The notes below the pieces were generated by a model. It did no database searches. It worked only from the letters and a program-made list of their open reading frames with translations, and had not been told where the DNA came from. This document shows positions 1 to 11,994 of a DNA stretch of 64,000 nucleotides, piece after piece. Source of the stretch: Sphagnum compactum (taxonomy: Eukaryota; Bryophyta; Sphagnopsida; Sphagnales); the NCBI GenBank assembly GCA_965153455.1, contig OZ234501.1, positions 4,154,001-4,218,000 on the forward strand. The letters are read 5' to 3'. The translations under genes and the position numbers were made by a program. How positions within the stretch are numbered: position 1 is the first letter of the stretch; each line of letters starts with the position of its first letter.

Positions 1-290
1 TAATTTTGTGATGTAGCCAAACTGGCAATCATCCACAAGAAAAATTAGACAAATTTGGCTATAAACCGGATATTAAAGTAGAAAATTTTAACCATCCTTC
101 TATATTTTGGCTATCTGTTGAAGATATCTGGTGATTTTGATTTTTGAAAACTAAAATCCAGTCAACTAGGGTCATGTTTTTCACAAAAATCCTTCTAGGT
201 ATTGATACATACAAAGGTCCATAAAATGCAAAAATTTGGCCCCCAAAAAAATTCAAATTTCTACACAAAATTTTTATAATCAATGGTAGG
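1..290 (-). repeat. Dispersed AT-rich repeat family A, copy 1 (inverted)
   Basis: The reverse complement of this stretch resembles 32935-33200 and, more briefly, 39110-39235 on the plus strand. The three share an 'AATTTGGCT/GCCAAATTTG' block followed by a GGATGATTGCCA-like block and a terminal CATCACAAAAT-like block. No protein frame is convincing. It could be the end of a transposon or LTR, but the class is unknown. Confidence 0.55.
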
Positions 291-1740
291 AATGGAAGTC
301 AATGAAGCACTGAAATTAGAAACAAGTGATAAATTTCAATTTTCCTTTGACAAGCACTCAGTACAACAAACTCATATATTTCCACCATACAAGCTGCCAT
401 TGAATGCTGCAGCTTATTACATAACATATTTGGTTCATGAATAACTAACCACAAACATCATCTGATATTTTGGAGGTTTATAAGGCACGTGCACCACATT
501 CGTATATTTACAACACTGTTTGCTCATCAGATATATTGTTCAGAAAACTGACAGTCCACAATTAGACAAACCTAATCTTATATTAGCAGAATACAATGAT
601 GCACAAATCTAGTCTTAGTTTAGAAATTTTCAACCAAGTAGCGTCTAGTTAATGTACCATAGATAGGTAGATGTTAAGATCTACATAAGTAACATCTGTG
701 GTCGATGATTATGCCACTTTCTTGTTCACACATTTAAAAAGCATAGTAGGCTGTGTAAAGTTTGTGACTCTTCAACCTGCCACATGACACTTGGATGATA
801 GTTTGTAAGACCTAGCCGGTTTTTTCTAGTGTATACAGAGGATGCCTTATAAAGTATTAAAAGCTGGAGGGCTTTTCAAAAAGTGAAATGCCTGCAGAGC
901 GGGAGGCATTTCATTTTTGGAAAATCCCACCAGCTTTTTTTTAAAAAATTCCAGTGATACCCAGTGGGTATCATGGGGAAAAAATGTTTTAGAAAAAACT
1001 GATGGTGGGTTTTATGCTGCGTAAAGCCTTGGTCCTAGGGCTTTACCCTACACATATTGACTCATGTGTGCTAGTATGGACCTTTACGCTAGGGAATGCA
1101 CCCCTCTAGATAATTTTTTCTTGAGTCATCTACAGATTCATGAACTGAGAGAATATTCCTAATGTGCATGAAGAGCACCTTACCGTCAGTAAACTTCTTC
1201 CTCAATGGAGGATGGCACCTGACACATAAGGTTCCTGCTTTCCTCTCAAATGAATCACAGGGCTGCCCATTTGTAAAAGAAAGATTCTACCAGTTCTTTG
1301 TGCCGGGTAAGGATCTCTCACCGGAGTGTTCTGGGAATTCAGGTCTTGTGCTTGACTCCTGCCTTGCACAAGGCCCTTATTCCCACAACAGCCCTGTTCT
1401 TGGTCCTTACCCTACAATCAATTTTCAAGACATCAGGTCTTATAGCAATTGTGAAAAAATTCTGATGACATTATTTTTGTTGTCAATTGATACAACATTT
1501 TAAACTTAATAGTGTCAATGCTAAAATATAATGGCAGCAAACACCCATTCAACATTGTAAAACCCAATTAGAGAGCAATGGGTGGGGGGGATTGGGGGAG
1601 CATACATACCCTCTTCATGTTCCGTCTCTTGATCTCTCTCAGCTGAAGTGCAACTGCAGCTGAAAATTCCTCCAACTGATCTTGAATCTTCCGTATTGGG
1701 CATTAATCTCAATGGCCACTGTAAAAGAAGCCCAACAAAC
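291..1740. other. Spacer without a supported gene
   Basis: I see no credible coding exon here. Stop codons are frequent in all frames, and the 113-codon open stretch at 1162-1503 has no recognisable domain. The region holds a hairpin (857-940) and GC-richer fragments around 1020-1110 and 1340-1420. These carry a 'CTTACCCTAC' motif and resemble pieces at 7060-7180 and, inverted, at 31690-31830. Confidence 0.6.
857..940. repeat. Imperfect inverted repeat (hairpin, MITE-like)
   Basis: The left arm contains AAAAGCTGG, then TTTTCAAAAAGTGAAATGCCT-like sequence. The right arm returns AGGCATTTCATTTTTGGAAAA, then CCAGCTTTT. The arms are about 35 bases around a short GC-rich loop (GCAGAGCGGG). It could be a small foldback transposon or a small-RNA precursor. 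No transposase is present. Confidence 0.65.
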
Positions 1741-1747
1741 TTGAATA

Positions 1748-1975
1748 AGAAGACAGAAATTTCTAGCTGAATGAGAAGATGGGAATTTCTAGCTCGATGA
1801 GAAGATGGGAATTTTTAGCTGAATGAGAAGATGGGCAATTTCAGCTGGATGAGAAAATGGGAATTTCTAGCTTGATGAGAAGATGGGAATTTTTAGCTGA
1901 ATGAGAAGATGGGCAATTTCAACTGAATGAGAAGACAGGAATTTCTAGCTGAATTAGAAAGACGGGAATTTCTAA
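1748..1975. repeat. Tandem array, about 26-27 bp unit
   Basis: About eight units of the type GAATGAGAAGATGGGAATTT followed by CTAGCT lie head to tail. Variants recur every third unit: a TTTCTAGCT unit, a TTTTTAGCT unit, then a GGGCAATTTCA unit. This gives a higher-order period of roughly 79 bp. Confidence 0.85.
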
Positions 1976-3205
1976 ATACCAAAAATGTGGAAGAAGAGCA
2001 CTAAAACCCTAAGATTGATGATTTCTTTTGCATAACTTGATCTTCTCAACATATACAACTCTTTAGGGGTTTAAAAATCTTCTACTGATGATGTTTCCAC
2101 TAACTTCTTGAAAAATTTGTGCAAGAACCTTTGAAGATTTATTATTATTCATTCAGTGGTGATGGGATGGGCAGTGTAAGAACCTCACTGAAGAACTTGC
2201 TTGAAGAATTTTTTGCAATAACAACTCTTCTATCAGCTGAAGAACAGCAACAGCATCCTTCTTCTTCTTCTAGTATTCTTCGTGGAACTGTTGATAGAAG
2301 ATTGAGCTTGTGCAATCTGTTGGAACATTGAGCTTCCTTGACTCGACCAGTTCTGCCAAAGGGAACAACAAAAAATAACCTGGGTGTCTAAGAAATTCTA
2401 GAGAATATATGTGTCTGTGTCTACCCTAGGAAATCTCTCTGAATCTCTCTGGAAAACTTTCTTTAGATGCACAAATTTTTCTCTGCATTCTTGTTTTGAT
2501 AATCAACTATGAACTCTCAAGAAGATCTTTTCTAGATCTCAATCTGCAGAATCACACTTGCAAAGACCTAAAATATCACAGCATATGTACTTCTAGATAC
2601 AGTGCTCTCCCATGTCAAAAACAAGTATTCTTTTTGTCTCTCCTGCAAAATTTGGTTGTTTACCTTGAGCTTTCCAATGAAGAAGCTTGTAGAGGCTTTC
2701 TCTTATTCTTCTTCATCAGCCTCCACCTTGATCTTGAAGACCACCCGAATCCTCTTCCTCCATTTCTAGACACCAACAAAACCGTTCCACTGCAAGTTCC
2801 TGCTGTGCTTAATCTCTTTGATGATAATCCTACTCCTCCACAAAGCTTCCGAGGATCATGTAAACTTATATCACCAGAAGAAGAACAAGAAGAGACCAAT
2901 TCCTTAGTAAGATGAAATTGGGTTATAAGCTTTTGTTGTCCAAAAGAGATCAAGCTTGAAGATGGAGCCATTGCAGAAGAAGAAGAAGATTCATTGAAGA
3001 TGAGAATATGGGTCAGAGATTTTGTTAAGGGTTTAGGGTTTTCCTGCAGATTCATTGAAGAAGTGGGAATTTGGGTCAAAGATTTTTTCTGCAGATTCAA
3101 GACATAATAATGGATTTACTCTAAATTCTCTAGACCAGGTCTTGTGCTAGATCATAAAGGAAAGAATCCTGGGAAGAATCTGCGACTTCACAAGAATATT
3201 GTCTC
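1976..3205. other. Spacer upstream of the 87-bp array, one weak open frame
   Basis: Apart from the doubtful minus-strand frame at 2660-2971, I found no gene. There is a duplicated stretch of about 55 bp near 2985-3105, with recurring blocks GATTCATTGAAGA and ATGGGTCA(A)AGATTTT. Short CTT/GAA-rich tracts account for the longer open frames on both strands. Confidence 0.5.
2660..2971 (-). CDS. Doubtful short ORF, 103 codons
   Basis: An ATG at 2971 opens a frame to the stop at 2660. The predicted protein starts MAPSSSLISFGQQ, is rich in serine and ends with a basic segment (SRSRWRLMKKNKRK). The N terminus resembles a plastid transit peptide, but no mature domain is recognisable and no splice sites extend it. 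It may be a chance frame in an AG-rich stretch, or a broken 5' end of a plastid protein gene. No function is assigned. Confidence 0.18.
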   Translation of the reverse strand: MAPSSSLISFGQQKLITQFHLTKELVSSCSSSGDISLHDPRKLCGGVGLSSKRLSTAGTCSGTVLLVSRNGGRGFGWSSRSRWRLMKKNKRKPLQASSLESSR

Positions 3206-3210
3206 AGATT

Positions 3211-3595
3211 CCGAAGCTGGCAAGCCCCAATGCCGAACCAAGCCATCTCAAAAGGCAAAACAATCTACAACTCAGGTTAGGGATGTTGTCATTGGTTCCA
3301 AAGCTAGCAAGAACCTATGCCGAACCAACCGTCTTATGGAGCAAAACAATCTACAAGTCAGGTTAGGTACGTTGTCCTCGGTTCCGAAGCTAGCAGGCCC
3401 CTATGCCGAACCGAACCATCTTATAGGGCAAAACAATCTACAACTCAGGTTAAGTCTGTTGTCGTCAGTTCCGAAGCTAGCAGGCCTATTCCGAACCGAA
3501 CCTTCTGATAGGGCCTCAACACATCTGCCCCTTAGGTTAGGTATGTTGCTCTCGATTCCGAAGCTGAAGCTGGCGGAATCCGAAGCTAAACTGAA
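3211..3595 (+). repeat. Tandem array, 86-87 bp unit, four copies plus a partial fifth
   Basis: Copies begin with CCGAAGCTAGCA-like sequence at 3211, 3298, 3384, 3471 and 3558 (partial). Each continues through TATGCCGAACCGAACC and ACAATCTACAACTCAGGTTA. The period is close to a multiple of three, so long frames run through it on both strands. These frames encode 29-residue repeats and are probably artefacts. The array is GC-richer than the flanking spacer. Confidence 0.9.
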
Positions 3596-5390
3596 ACGTG
3601 TCTTGAGGCCGGGTGACCGCTCTATTGCTACGAGATATTCTTCCGAACCTCTTCCGCACCTCGGCACGTGGTCCGAACCCTAAACCCTGTGCCGAACCTG
3701 TTCGTCCGAGGGAGTGCCGAGTAGAAAGCAGAGAGGAGGAGAATGGCGAAGATCATATCATTAGTTTAAGTCTGATGCAAAGGGAGCGTGATATCCTACC
3801 TTTGCGCATGATTCTTGCTGCAGATTGCTCTCTGATCGTACTCATGATATGATTTTTGTGCAGAGCTTTCCGCAGTTTTTATTGTTAAGAGAGTTGTCGA
3901 AACTCCTCTGGAAATGGATCCTTCCTTCCTTCTTCATCTTCTGTTTGACTGCAAAGATCCCACCGACCGACCGACTGACTGACTGGGAGAGAAAAACTCC
4001 GATGAAGTGCTTTCACTTAAACATTGGCTGAGGTTTCCGTGATGGGCTTTTCTTTTTGTTGAGAAAAATCCGATTCCAGGTAAGAGAAGTCTGTTGTGAT
4101 CGTGCTTGTTTTAGGGTTTCTTTCTTTCATTCTCAGTATATGGGATTTTTGCGGGAGGAAAATGGGAGATGGAGCGAGAGTGGGTGGGTTCAAAAGGAAC
4201 AAGGATGTTCAAAAAACAAAACTTCTGACCTCAGTGGCACTGCATTTTAGGTAGCCAGGTTTTCTCCGTTTTTGGAGAGAGCTGCTGCCATGCACTCTTT
4301 GCCCTGAAAATGGACTCGAGAAGGCGAATCTGAGTTCTTTCTTCCTTCACTGCCGGAGAGAGAGAGAGATAAAGAGAGATATGTCCGTTTAGGGTTTAAG
4401 GTTTTAGCTCTGGGGGTTTATGCTGTTGCATTCCTTTTGTTTTCAATTCAAAGCATTGCCCTTCTTTGCAGATTGAGAGCTAATTTTTCCTTCGTTTTGG
4501 AAATTCTAGATTAACAGTTTTATGGACAAGTTCAGGTCCTCTTTCTTTTCTTTCCCTTGCTATAAAGCCCAATTTCTGAAGCCAAAAAAAAAAAAGACAT
4601 CGTCATCCCAGCATTGAGGTTTTTAGTTCACCCATTTGAGACAGTTTCTACGTATTTCTACAGAAGATTTCCATGTGTGAGTTATGGGTTCATGTTCATT
4701 CATACCTTTTGTTACATCTTCAGAAACTGCAATCTTTTCAAACAATTCTGTAAAATGGGTTATTTCTTAGCATACCTTTCTTCGTCTTCTTCTGAACATC
4801 TTTTTATGCAAAAAAAATTTTCTCTAGGTTAATAAGCTTTTTGTTACAACTGTGGTTCCTATAACAGATAACCAAATACACAAAATATATGCCCAAGAGC
4901 ATGAGAGGGAGAGAAAGAGAAAAACCCAAGTAAGCTCAAAGCTTCACTTCATCACAGCCGCCTGTTATTGTTGTCGTTTTTCTTTTTTTTTTCCCCCCAA
5001 CTCTTTTCTCATCCCCCTGTTTCAGACTGAGAAATGAATTGTGAGCTCTTGGGTGGTCTACTAACAGCCGTTTCCCAATGGAGGCAAGCAAATCCACGGG
5101 GCTGCAACAAGATGCACACACTACCTACCTCTTCTCAGTAGGACCAGAATTGGAAACTTCTTTCTTTCTTTCTTTCTTTTTTCTTCTTCTTCTTCTTCTT
5201 CTTCTTTCTTCCAGTGATTTCTATAAACCCATACTCTTTGCACAAAAACCATATCACTTTTTGTATAAGAATATCCCATGTTCAGCTCCAATCTCAGGAG
5301 TTGATAATTTTCTTTACTTTTTACAAAGCGGGTGAAAGACCCCGCACCCCAAGAAATATAATCAGGAATTTGGGATGTTGCTGAAGATTC
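3596..5390. other. Spacer with simple-sequence tracts
   Basis: No exon is supported. There are GA-rich (about 4355-4380), T-rich and CTTCTT-type tracts (5160-5210), and a telomere-like GTTTAGGGTTTAAGG near 4387. Open frames here are low-complexity. Confidence 0.55.
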
Positions 5391-5394
5391 ATCC

Positions 5395-5900
5395 AAACGT
5401 TGTAACACGTAACCGTCAGGTAGATCAGGATGACTCGAAATTCATCCAAGTGTTTGGAAACCATAACCTCTTTTCACAGTGTGAACAGGACTCCATTCAA
5501 ACTATGACCCATGATGACATTGCTCAGTGTGAACTGAGTTTCATCCAAACACTTTGACCCATGATGACACTGCACAGTCTGAACTGAGTTTCATCCAAAC
5601 ATTTCGAGGACCCATGATGACATTGCCCATTGTGAACTGAGTTTCATCCAAAAAAATTCATCCACGGTGTAATTGCAAGTGTGAACTGAGTTTCGTCCAA
5701 ACACATTTGACCCATGATGGGATGATGGCATTTTGTATGTGTTTTAATGGCCCATGTGAACTGAACTTCATTCAACCACATTGATGACCCATAATGACAT
5801 TGCATGTGTTTCAATGGGCAGCTTGAACAGAATTTCATTCAAACCACTTTGATCCATGGCATTGCTTGTGATTCAAAATGGGCAGTGTGAACTAAGGTGC
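5395..5900. repeat. Degenerate tandem array, about 50-60 bp unit
   Basis: The motif TTCATCCAAACACTTTGACC, then CATGATGACATTG, then GTGTGAACTGAG recurs about eight times with substitutions and small gaps. No protein is implied. Confidence 0.85.
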
Positions 5901-7436
5901 CCAATTGCCGCAAAATCCTCAAATGTGCTTTTTTCCTTTTTTGTTTTTTTGAGGTTTCTTTTTTCTTTTGGAAATCTTCTATGCAAAAGTGTGAAAACCC
6001 TAATATATAGATGTTGTCATGTATCGAATATCAAAAAGTGATTGGGAAAAATACTAGAGAAATGTTGAAGCAATAGATGACCTTTGCAACAAAAAGCTCT
6101 TCAACTTGAAGAATATTCATTCACGCATGAGCATGGAAATAAACCCCTGTTCGAAGTATGGAATTCTTGTGACATAAAGCGTAGAACAGCCAAGCTTTGT
6201 GCATCTCAATCCCACATGCAAGATGAGATCCTAGAGCCACTTGATGGGGATAGATAGCCCCCAAAACACGAAACAGCTGAAATCTCACACTGAACTAGAT
6301 TCCGACACAAAATAAAACAGAATAAATCTGCATACGCTAAACTGTCTCACAGAAAATACTTGACAAAATCAAAGTTCCAGGTTTTTGTCATAAGACTATT
6401 GGTGATGGCAAAACTCGGCATGATGCCATATAGGTCAACAAAACCTAAAAGAGAAACAGAAGACACTAAAACTCCTGGTTCAACAAAACCTAAAGGAAAA
6501 AAAGAAGACCAAAAAACTCCGAGATCAATAAAACCTTATCGAGAAAAAAGAATAAAACTACCCCTAAATCAATAAAACCTAAGGGGGGGAAGGAAGACCG
6601 AAAAAAACCCCTTAGCTTAACAAAATCCTCAAAGAGGACAAGCAGACACTAAAAAACCAAGAAGAAAGAGGGACATAGAAGCAGCAAAAGGCTTTGTAGC
6701 TCCAGTTCAGGGACCTGAAAAAACTCATTATTAAACTACTCCAATTTTGCAGAATTTGAGATACTGGAATGCACATGAGGTAATCTGTGAATCATGCTGA
6801 ATACCTGCATCTTCTGACTGAAAAGGCTTGTCAAAAATGTCGATGCTTGAAGCTTCTGGAATCTTGAGACATTGCTAAATCCATAAAGCACTGCAAGGTT
6901 TTTTTTTCTTTGTATTTTTTGGTCCCTCACCTGCCCTAAGAAAACCTGTTTCATAGAGGAGAAACTTCCCACAGGTGGAAGTTACTCTTCAAGCTCTGAA
7001 ATGGAAGAAATCTTCTGCAGTGGAAGCTCACACCCACCAAAAATTAGGGCTGGTATTTACAATGGCGAAGGGTAGGGCCCTTGGCCCTTCCTTGCTTTGA
7101 GGCGCCTAGGCACGAGGGCAGCCCTACCCTTCTCCTATACCACCAGGGTAGGGGCTTACCCTACCTGATTTTGGGTATATACCACCAGCAATAGAGTTTT
7201 TGTCTAGATACATGAGGGTTGGAGAAACCAACCTAGCAAAAGAAGACCAACTACTTTTTGTCAAGAGGCTACAGTAAAGTCCACTGAAAAAAAAAGACTA
7301 ACAAAATCCAAATTACTGTCACCAAGATAGACAAAATTTCTGGCCCCTAACACCAGCAACCCCTCTTTCTTTTGGCATGCTTCTTTGCACCATTCTCCTT
7401 GCTTGCTCAATTCAAATTTCCCCCGGGACTCTCAGC
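5901..7436. other. Spacer downstream (3') of the LNK-like gene
   Basis: No gene is seen. It contains a degenerate array at 6420-6655 and a GC-richer fragment at 7060-7180 with GGGTAGGGCC and CTTACCCTAC motifs. Part of 7.2-7.44 kb is probably the 3' UTR of the LNK-like gene, but I cannot place its end. Confidence 0.5.
6420..6655. repeat. Degenerate tandem array, about 40 bp unit
   Basis: Four to five copies of TCAACAAAACCTAAA-like sequence each precede a purine-rich GAAAAAAGAAGACC-like block and AAAACTCC. The copies are strongly A-rich and diverged. Confidence 0.7.
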
Positions 7437-10400
7437 TTACACAGAAGATAGGGAATGAGAAGGACATGAGAGGGACACAAAACCATCTGTAGCTGCACCA
7501 GGTTCCAGTAATGCTATCTCATCTATATACACGCCAAGCTCTGAAAGACCCACAGCTCGTTGCAACTGCTTCTTTGCTTGAGATTCCATGTCTTCCTGTC
7601 CTACCTTGAGCTTGCTTCCAGGGACAATGACTATGGCATCCATTCCTTCTTGAGACCTTGCAACTGAAGGCCCTTCTTGAGTAACCGCAGCAGATTGATA
7701 TTCAGTTGACAATGAAGGAAAAGAGTTGGCATGATGGTCTAGTGTAACAGTGCTAGTTTTCTCTTCAGTGTTCCCAGCAGACCATAGAAGTCTTCTCCTT
7801 CCCAAACCAGAAGGCAGATCTTCACTAACCAGTGATGAAGGTTGAAGCACATCTGCTCCTGGAAATGTGGCCCGAGTTGAAGGTTGAAGAGCCATATCTG
7901 GAGCCAAATTGCCAGAAGGCAAAGCTTCTGGATGGCATATCTGCAGCCCACTCATAGTTCCCTGACCTGCTGATCTGGGAGGAAGAGTGCTCCCAGCTGC
8001 AGGTGAAAAGTGAGGTCCTGATTTCGGCTGCTGTGATGCCCTTTGATGGAACAGTAAATGTGCAATCGACCGATCAATGGGGTTTGTCTGAGTCTCCACC
8101 ATGTTCATCTTCGCAACCCTGCACAAAATTAACAAGCAAAGAGTTATGAAGCCACCCTAATATACTGGTCCTTGGAAACTTCCCACCACAGCCATTTCTT
8201 ACCTTTGTGATGATGGCTTATGCCATCGAACTTAACCTAAACCCCAAACCCTAAACCCTGCCACAGAAAGGTGCAGAACCTGGAAGTGTTGGCTGAAGAC
8301 AAAGGTTGGCCACCACTTGTTGAGGGCTCAAGTTCATATTCAGAATCTTCATCAGAGGCTTCGGTACCACTGACACCTGTTGCCTGCCTCTTTCTTGCAC
8401 TCCGAGCCAACCGATAAAGAGAATCGCGTATAAATAACCTAGTCTTATCTGCCAGCTGCAAAAATGAGTACTCGCTATCAGCACTAGCTTCTAAGTCTTC
8501 CTACACACTGCATGGGAGAGGTCAGTCAAAGTATCAAGCACACCATCCTTCCTCCATATGTCAGGAAATCCAAAATTATTACCTGTGTAATCATGTTCTG
8601 AAGTTGGAGCAGCACATCAGCATCCATGGTTTGTTCTTCCTCACCCAACAAGGGCTGTGTGTTGTTGGTCTGGCCAACTGAGAAAGATCCCTCAGGGCTC
8701 ATCTCTGATGAAGACTGAACTGACAAGGAGATGGCTGATTGTTTCAGGTGACTGCCTGGCATGATTTCTGAAGGTTCAGCGTGCATCTTGGGAAGCACAG
8801 GCGCCTCAATTGCTGTGAGTCCCTGCAAAGCAAGCTGCTGCTGCTGGCGCTCTACAGCCAGCTGAGCTTGCATCTGCTGCCGTCGCCTCAGCTTCTCCAA
8901 CTTTTCCTGACGGGTCATGCTCGAGCTACTAGAGGGACATGGAACTGGCAATTCTCGTTGAGGTAACAGATGATGTGGTGGGAGTGGTACATCTGCAAGT
9001 CTAGTAGGGCAAGGTTCATGACAATTTGTGCATGGGCCTTGCTGTTGTTGCTGCTGCTGCATCTGAGCATGCAAAAGATTAGGAGGCAAAGCTGGCAGGA
9101 GATGCATGCAAGGTGCATAACCAGCAGGCATGTAAGGCATTATAGGTCGTTGCAGGTGTGGAGGGTATCCAAGGCAACTGTTGGATGGCTGACTGTGTTG
9201 CCTGGGCAGAAGCAGCTCATAGGCCATGGGCCGTAGTTGTTGAGGCTCCTGAAAATGTACATGAGACATTCCTTGCACAACCCTCCAACGCTTTGGATAC
9301 CTCTTGCACTTCTCTTCACTGTGCTTTTGGTTCCTAACATGTTTTTGTGCATTGTCAACCTGACAGAGAATCAAAGAGTCAAATAAAAACAGTTCTCTGA
9401 AAGAATCAGGTTTCAACCCAATGTAAGAATTTGGTTTCCTTTCAACATAATTGATCATTCACCATTAGCCCAATACATCCAAAAAAAAAAACAATTGGGG
9501 AGCAGGAATCTTTATCACAGAGAGAAGAAGCCATGAGACTCTCCCAATCTGTATAATGTTATATGCAGATGTATGGAAGTGTATGTAAATGTACCTGAGC
9601 ACTGCTTGCTTTCTCAGATCCAAGGAGTCTGGAGGAAGATGGGCCAGAATCATCTACTGCTGCCATGGCAGTGACTTGACCCTCCACAGTCTGTAAGGGA
9701 GCGGTTGCCTGCATTAGGTCAATGTCAGAGAGTCATCAGGCAATTGACCTCCCCTACAAACTTGAATAAATGAAATGGTTCATAAAGCCAGACAAATTGA
9801 TGGAAATCCAAAGTTGGCAAGCTCTGCACCTCCACTAGTATCCCCAGGTTGTTCAATGGGAAACCAAAAGCTTCAAGCACCAAACAAAAAAAGAAATGCA
9901 AAGTTAAACACAGCACACCTTTCCTTCCTTCAAAGGATCCTTCTCATTCAAATTGCTTGTGGAGTTCAATGGCTGAAGCTGCTGCTCATCTGGTTCCAAC
10001 TTGCTACTATTGTCAGTACCACAACAGCCCTGTTCTTGCATAATGGGCAAGGATGGCAGGGAATGTCCTGGGCTATCCATTGAAATGAATTCCATCTTTG
10101 TATTATTGAACTCCAACTTTCCGTCAGAATCTGGTGATGACCTCACCTGAGGTGGCATGCTGATGCTTGACTGCAAGTCTGAGGAGGATAATGATCCAGG
10201 CAATTGCAGTTCATCAGAGTTGTATCTTGACACTTCTGCAAAGGAAGAATTTGTCCTGTAATAACACATTGGAATTTATTACCCACAGCTCATGGACACA
10301 TGGTAACAACCTACACCATTCCCCCAAAATAAAAAAACAAATCTTGCAAATGCAATAGAAACAATGATTATTTTTTTGCATCAAGTGAAACACAAGAAGA

Positions 10401-11711
10401 AAGACGTATGTCACAGAGGGGACAACAGCACCTTAAGAGGGTGTCAACTGCATCCCAGTTAATTGTATTCTTCCCACTTTTGTCAACTGCATCCACCTTA
10501 TCACTGTCGTCAGCAAACAACGAAAACTCGCTTTCATCAAAGTCCATATTGCCCAAAACATAATGGTGGCACGGCAGAGTTCCAATACTGGCAACCTCCT
10601 CTGAATAGTCCATCATGTAAGCTGCCAGATCTCCACTTCCAGGCACAGTGTGATCATCTTTCATCTCCTCCTTCATTGCTACGCATTCTCCACCTGAAGA
10701 AGTTAGATCTGTAAGAGCTCTGATGTACATGCACCTTCTACAAATCAAGGAAGTAAAAAGCTTTGCAACAGCGGGAAGCTTGTCAGAATAATAACATTTG
10801 CCTCAGTGGGACAAATGTGCAACAAGTCAAAAAAGACAAGAGGATGAACAAATATAGAAGAGTTTTACCAGAAATCTTCTTAGGACCCATTTGATATATA
10901 TTATGTCCTCACCTGATGAAGGGGCAACTGTTGTTTCTAGCTCCACCACCGACATATCAAACCCAAAGCCTGTTTCTTTCTTTTTCTCTGCAATAATACC
11001 ATGTTGAACAACAGCATCCCCCCTCGACCCCCAAGAGTGCTGCGAAATAATAGGCCCTGATTTTGTCACAAGAGCAAAGGATTGCTGCTGCTCTGCCACC
11101 ACTGCCACCTGCTGCTGCTGCGGCTGGAGCATCATCCTTCTTGTGGTGGTTACCCATGCGGTTGTTTGTTCACTACTGTCATCATCATCATCAGGCTCTG
11201 GCACCATATGGTCGGTGTTCTCCTCAAACTCATCCCATACCAAATCATCAAACTGCAAAAGGCAGAAAAGAAACTCTGTCAAGCTCCAAAATCAAAACCC
11301 TTCTGCTTGCAAAAACTCATGTTTTGGTATGGGGTTTCGGATGGGGTTTCTCACTAACAAGTTTCCACAGGAAACAAACACAAAATGGGAAGAATTTTTG
11401 GCTGCAACTGATTTGACACAACTGGGAGATCTTCTTCCCTGGGGAAAAGTGTTTTGCATAATATTATCCTCTTTGTCTTAAGCCATTATTGCAGAGTTTC
11501 CATTCTTATTATTTCAGGATCAAGTGATTTGGTTCATATGTCAAGTCCCTTCTCATCAGCTACAGATCTTCTTTGTTACACTTTCCTCCAGCAACAAAAC
11601 ATCTTCATCATCTTCTAACACAAAAGAAGAAGAAGAAGAAGGCACAGTATCGACATGCACCTGGCTCATTGACGACCAGCTCGCCAGGTTGTTCCCGATC
11701 TCATCGCACAT
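7437..11711 (-). CDS. LNK: LNK-like (night light-inducible and clock-regulated) co-activator
   Basis: Eight exons join in phase: 11711-11661, 11252-10913, 10708-10432, 10255-9919, 9708-9595, 9359-8583, 8455-8280 and 8118-7437. They give about 917 residues, longer than Arabidopsis LNK proteins. LNK hallmarks are an acidic FDDLVWDEFEENTDHMVP block (about 18-35), WDAVDTLLR (about 214-222), a basic KRYPKRWR patch, a glutamine run, KTRLFIRDSLYRLARSA (636-652) and ETQTNPIDRSIAHLLF (699-714). In Arabidopsis the family has no DNA-binding domain and is recruited by REVEILLE MYB factors to activate evening genes in the nucleus. Exon 1 (17 codons) is the least certain. It was chosen because its CAG/GTGCAT donor is in phase 0 with exon 2. 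Exon 3 uses ACAG at 10710-10709 rather than an upstream TTGTAG that breaks phase. The subtype (LNK1/2 or LNK3/4) is not resolved. Confidence 0.9.
8236..8260. repeat. Short interstitial telomere-like repeat in LNK intron 7
   Basis: CCTAAACCCCAAACCCTAAA and the following CCCTG are three degenerate plant-type telomere units. They start about 20 bases inside the intron, after the exon 7 donor at 8279. The intron retains no coding sense and reads quickly into a stop. Confidence 0.75.
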
Positions 11712-11948
11712 ACCTTCGGCACACTTCTTCTTCTTCTTCTTCTTCTTCTTAATCCTTCTTCCCTTCTGCTGCTGCTGCTTCTTCTTCTTCTTCTTCTTCT
11801 TCTCTCTGCTGCTGCTGCTGCTATCTGCTGAACTGTACCAAATTCCTACAAGTCCAGAGAGTCAGGCAATCCGAGCTCAAGAAAGCAGTGGATGATGATG
11901 CCATGGAGGATAAGATGATGATCCAAACCATGCAGCCAGCCAGCCGTG

Positions 11949-11951
11949 AAA

Positions 11952-11956
<5 letters not shown>
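11949..11956 (+). promoter_or_regulatory. Short evening-element core AAATATCT
   Basis: AAATATCT lies about 240 bases upstream of the proposed LNK start codon, on the strand opposite the gene. The evening element (AAAATATCT) and its short form bind CCA1/LHY/REVEILLE-type MYB factors in flowering plants, and LNK genes there are clock-controlled. One 8-mer can occur by chance, so the role is inferred from context. Confidence 0.4.

Positions 11957-11992
<36 letters not shown>
11954..11992. repeat. CT dinucleotide run in the LNK upstream region
   Basis: About 18 consecutive CT units (GA on the gene strand) lie roughly 250 bases upstream of the start codon, beside the evening-element core. CTT and CTG runs occur at 11727-11822. 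GA-rich leaders are common in plant genes, so this may be 5' UTR or core promoter. Confidence 0.9.

Positions 11993-11994
<2 letters not shown>

Noticed and set aside
2496-2915. 139-codon plus-strand frame
   Set aside because: It starts at TTG, not ATG, shows no domain and overlaps an equally open frame on the other strand.
3144-3683. 179-codon frame with 29-residue repeats
   Set aside because: It is explained by the 87-bp tandem array. Other frames are open in the same way and no domain is present.
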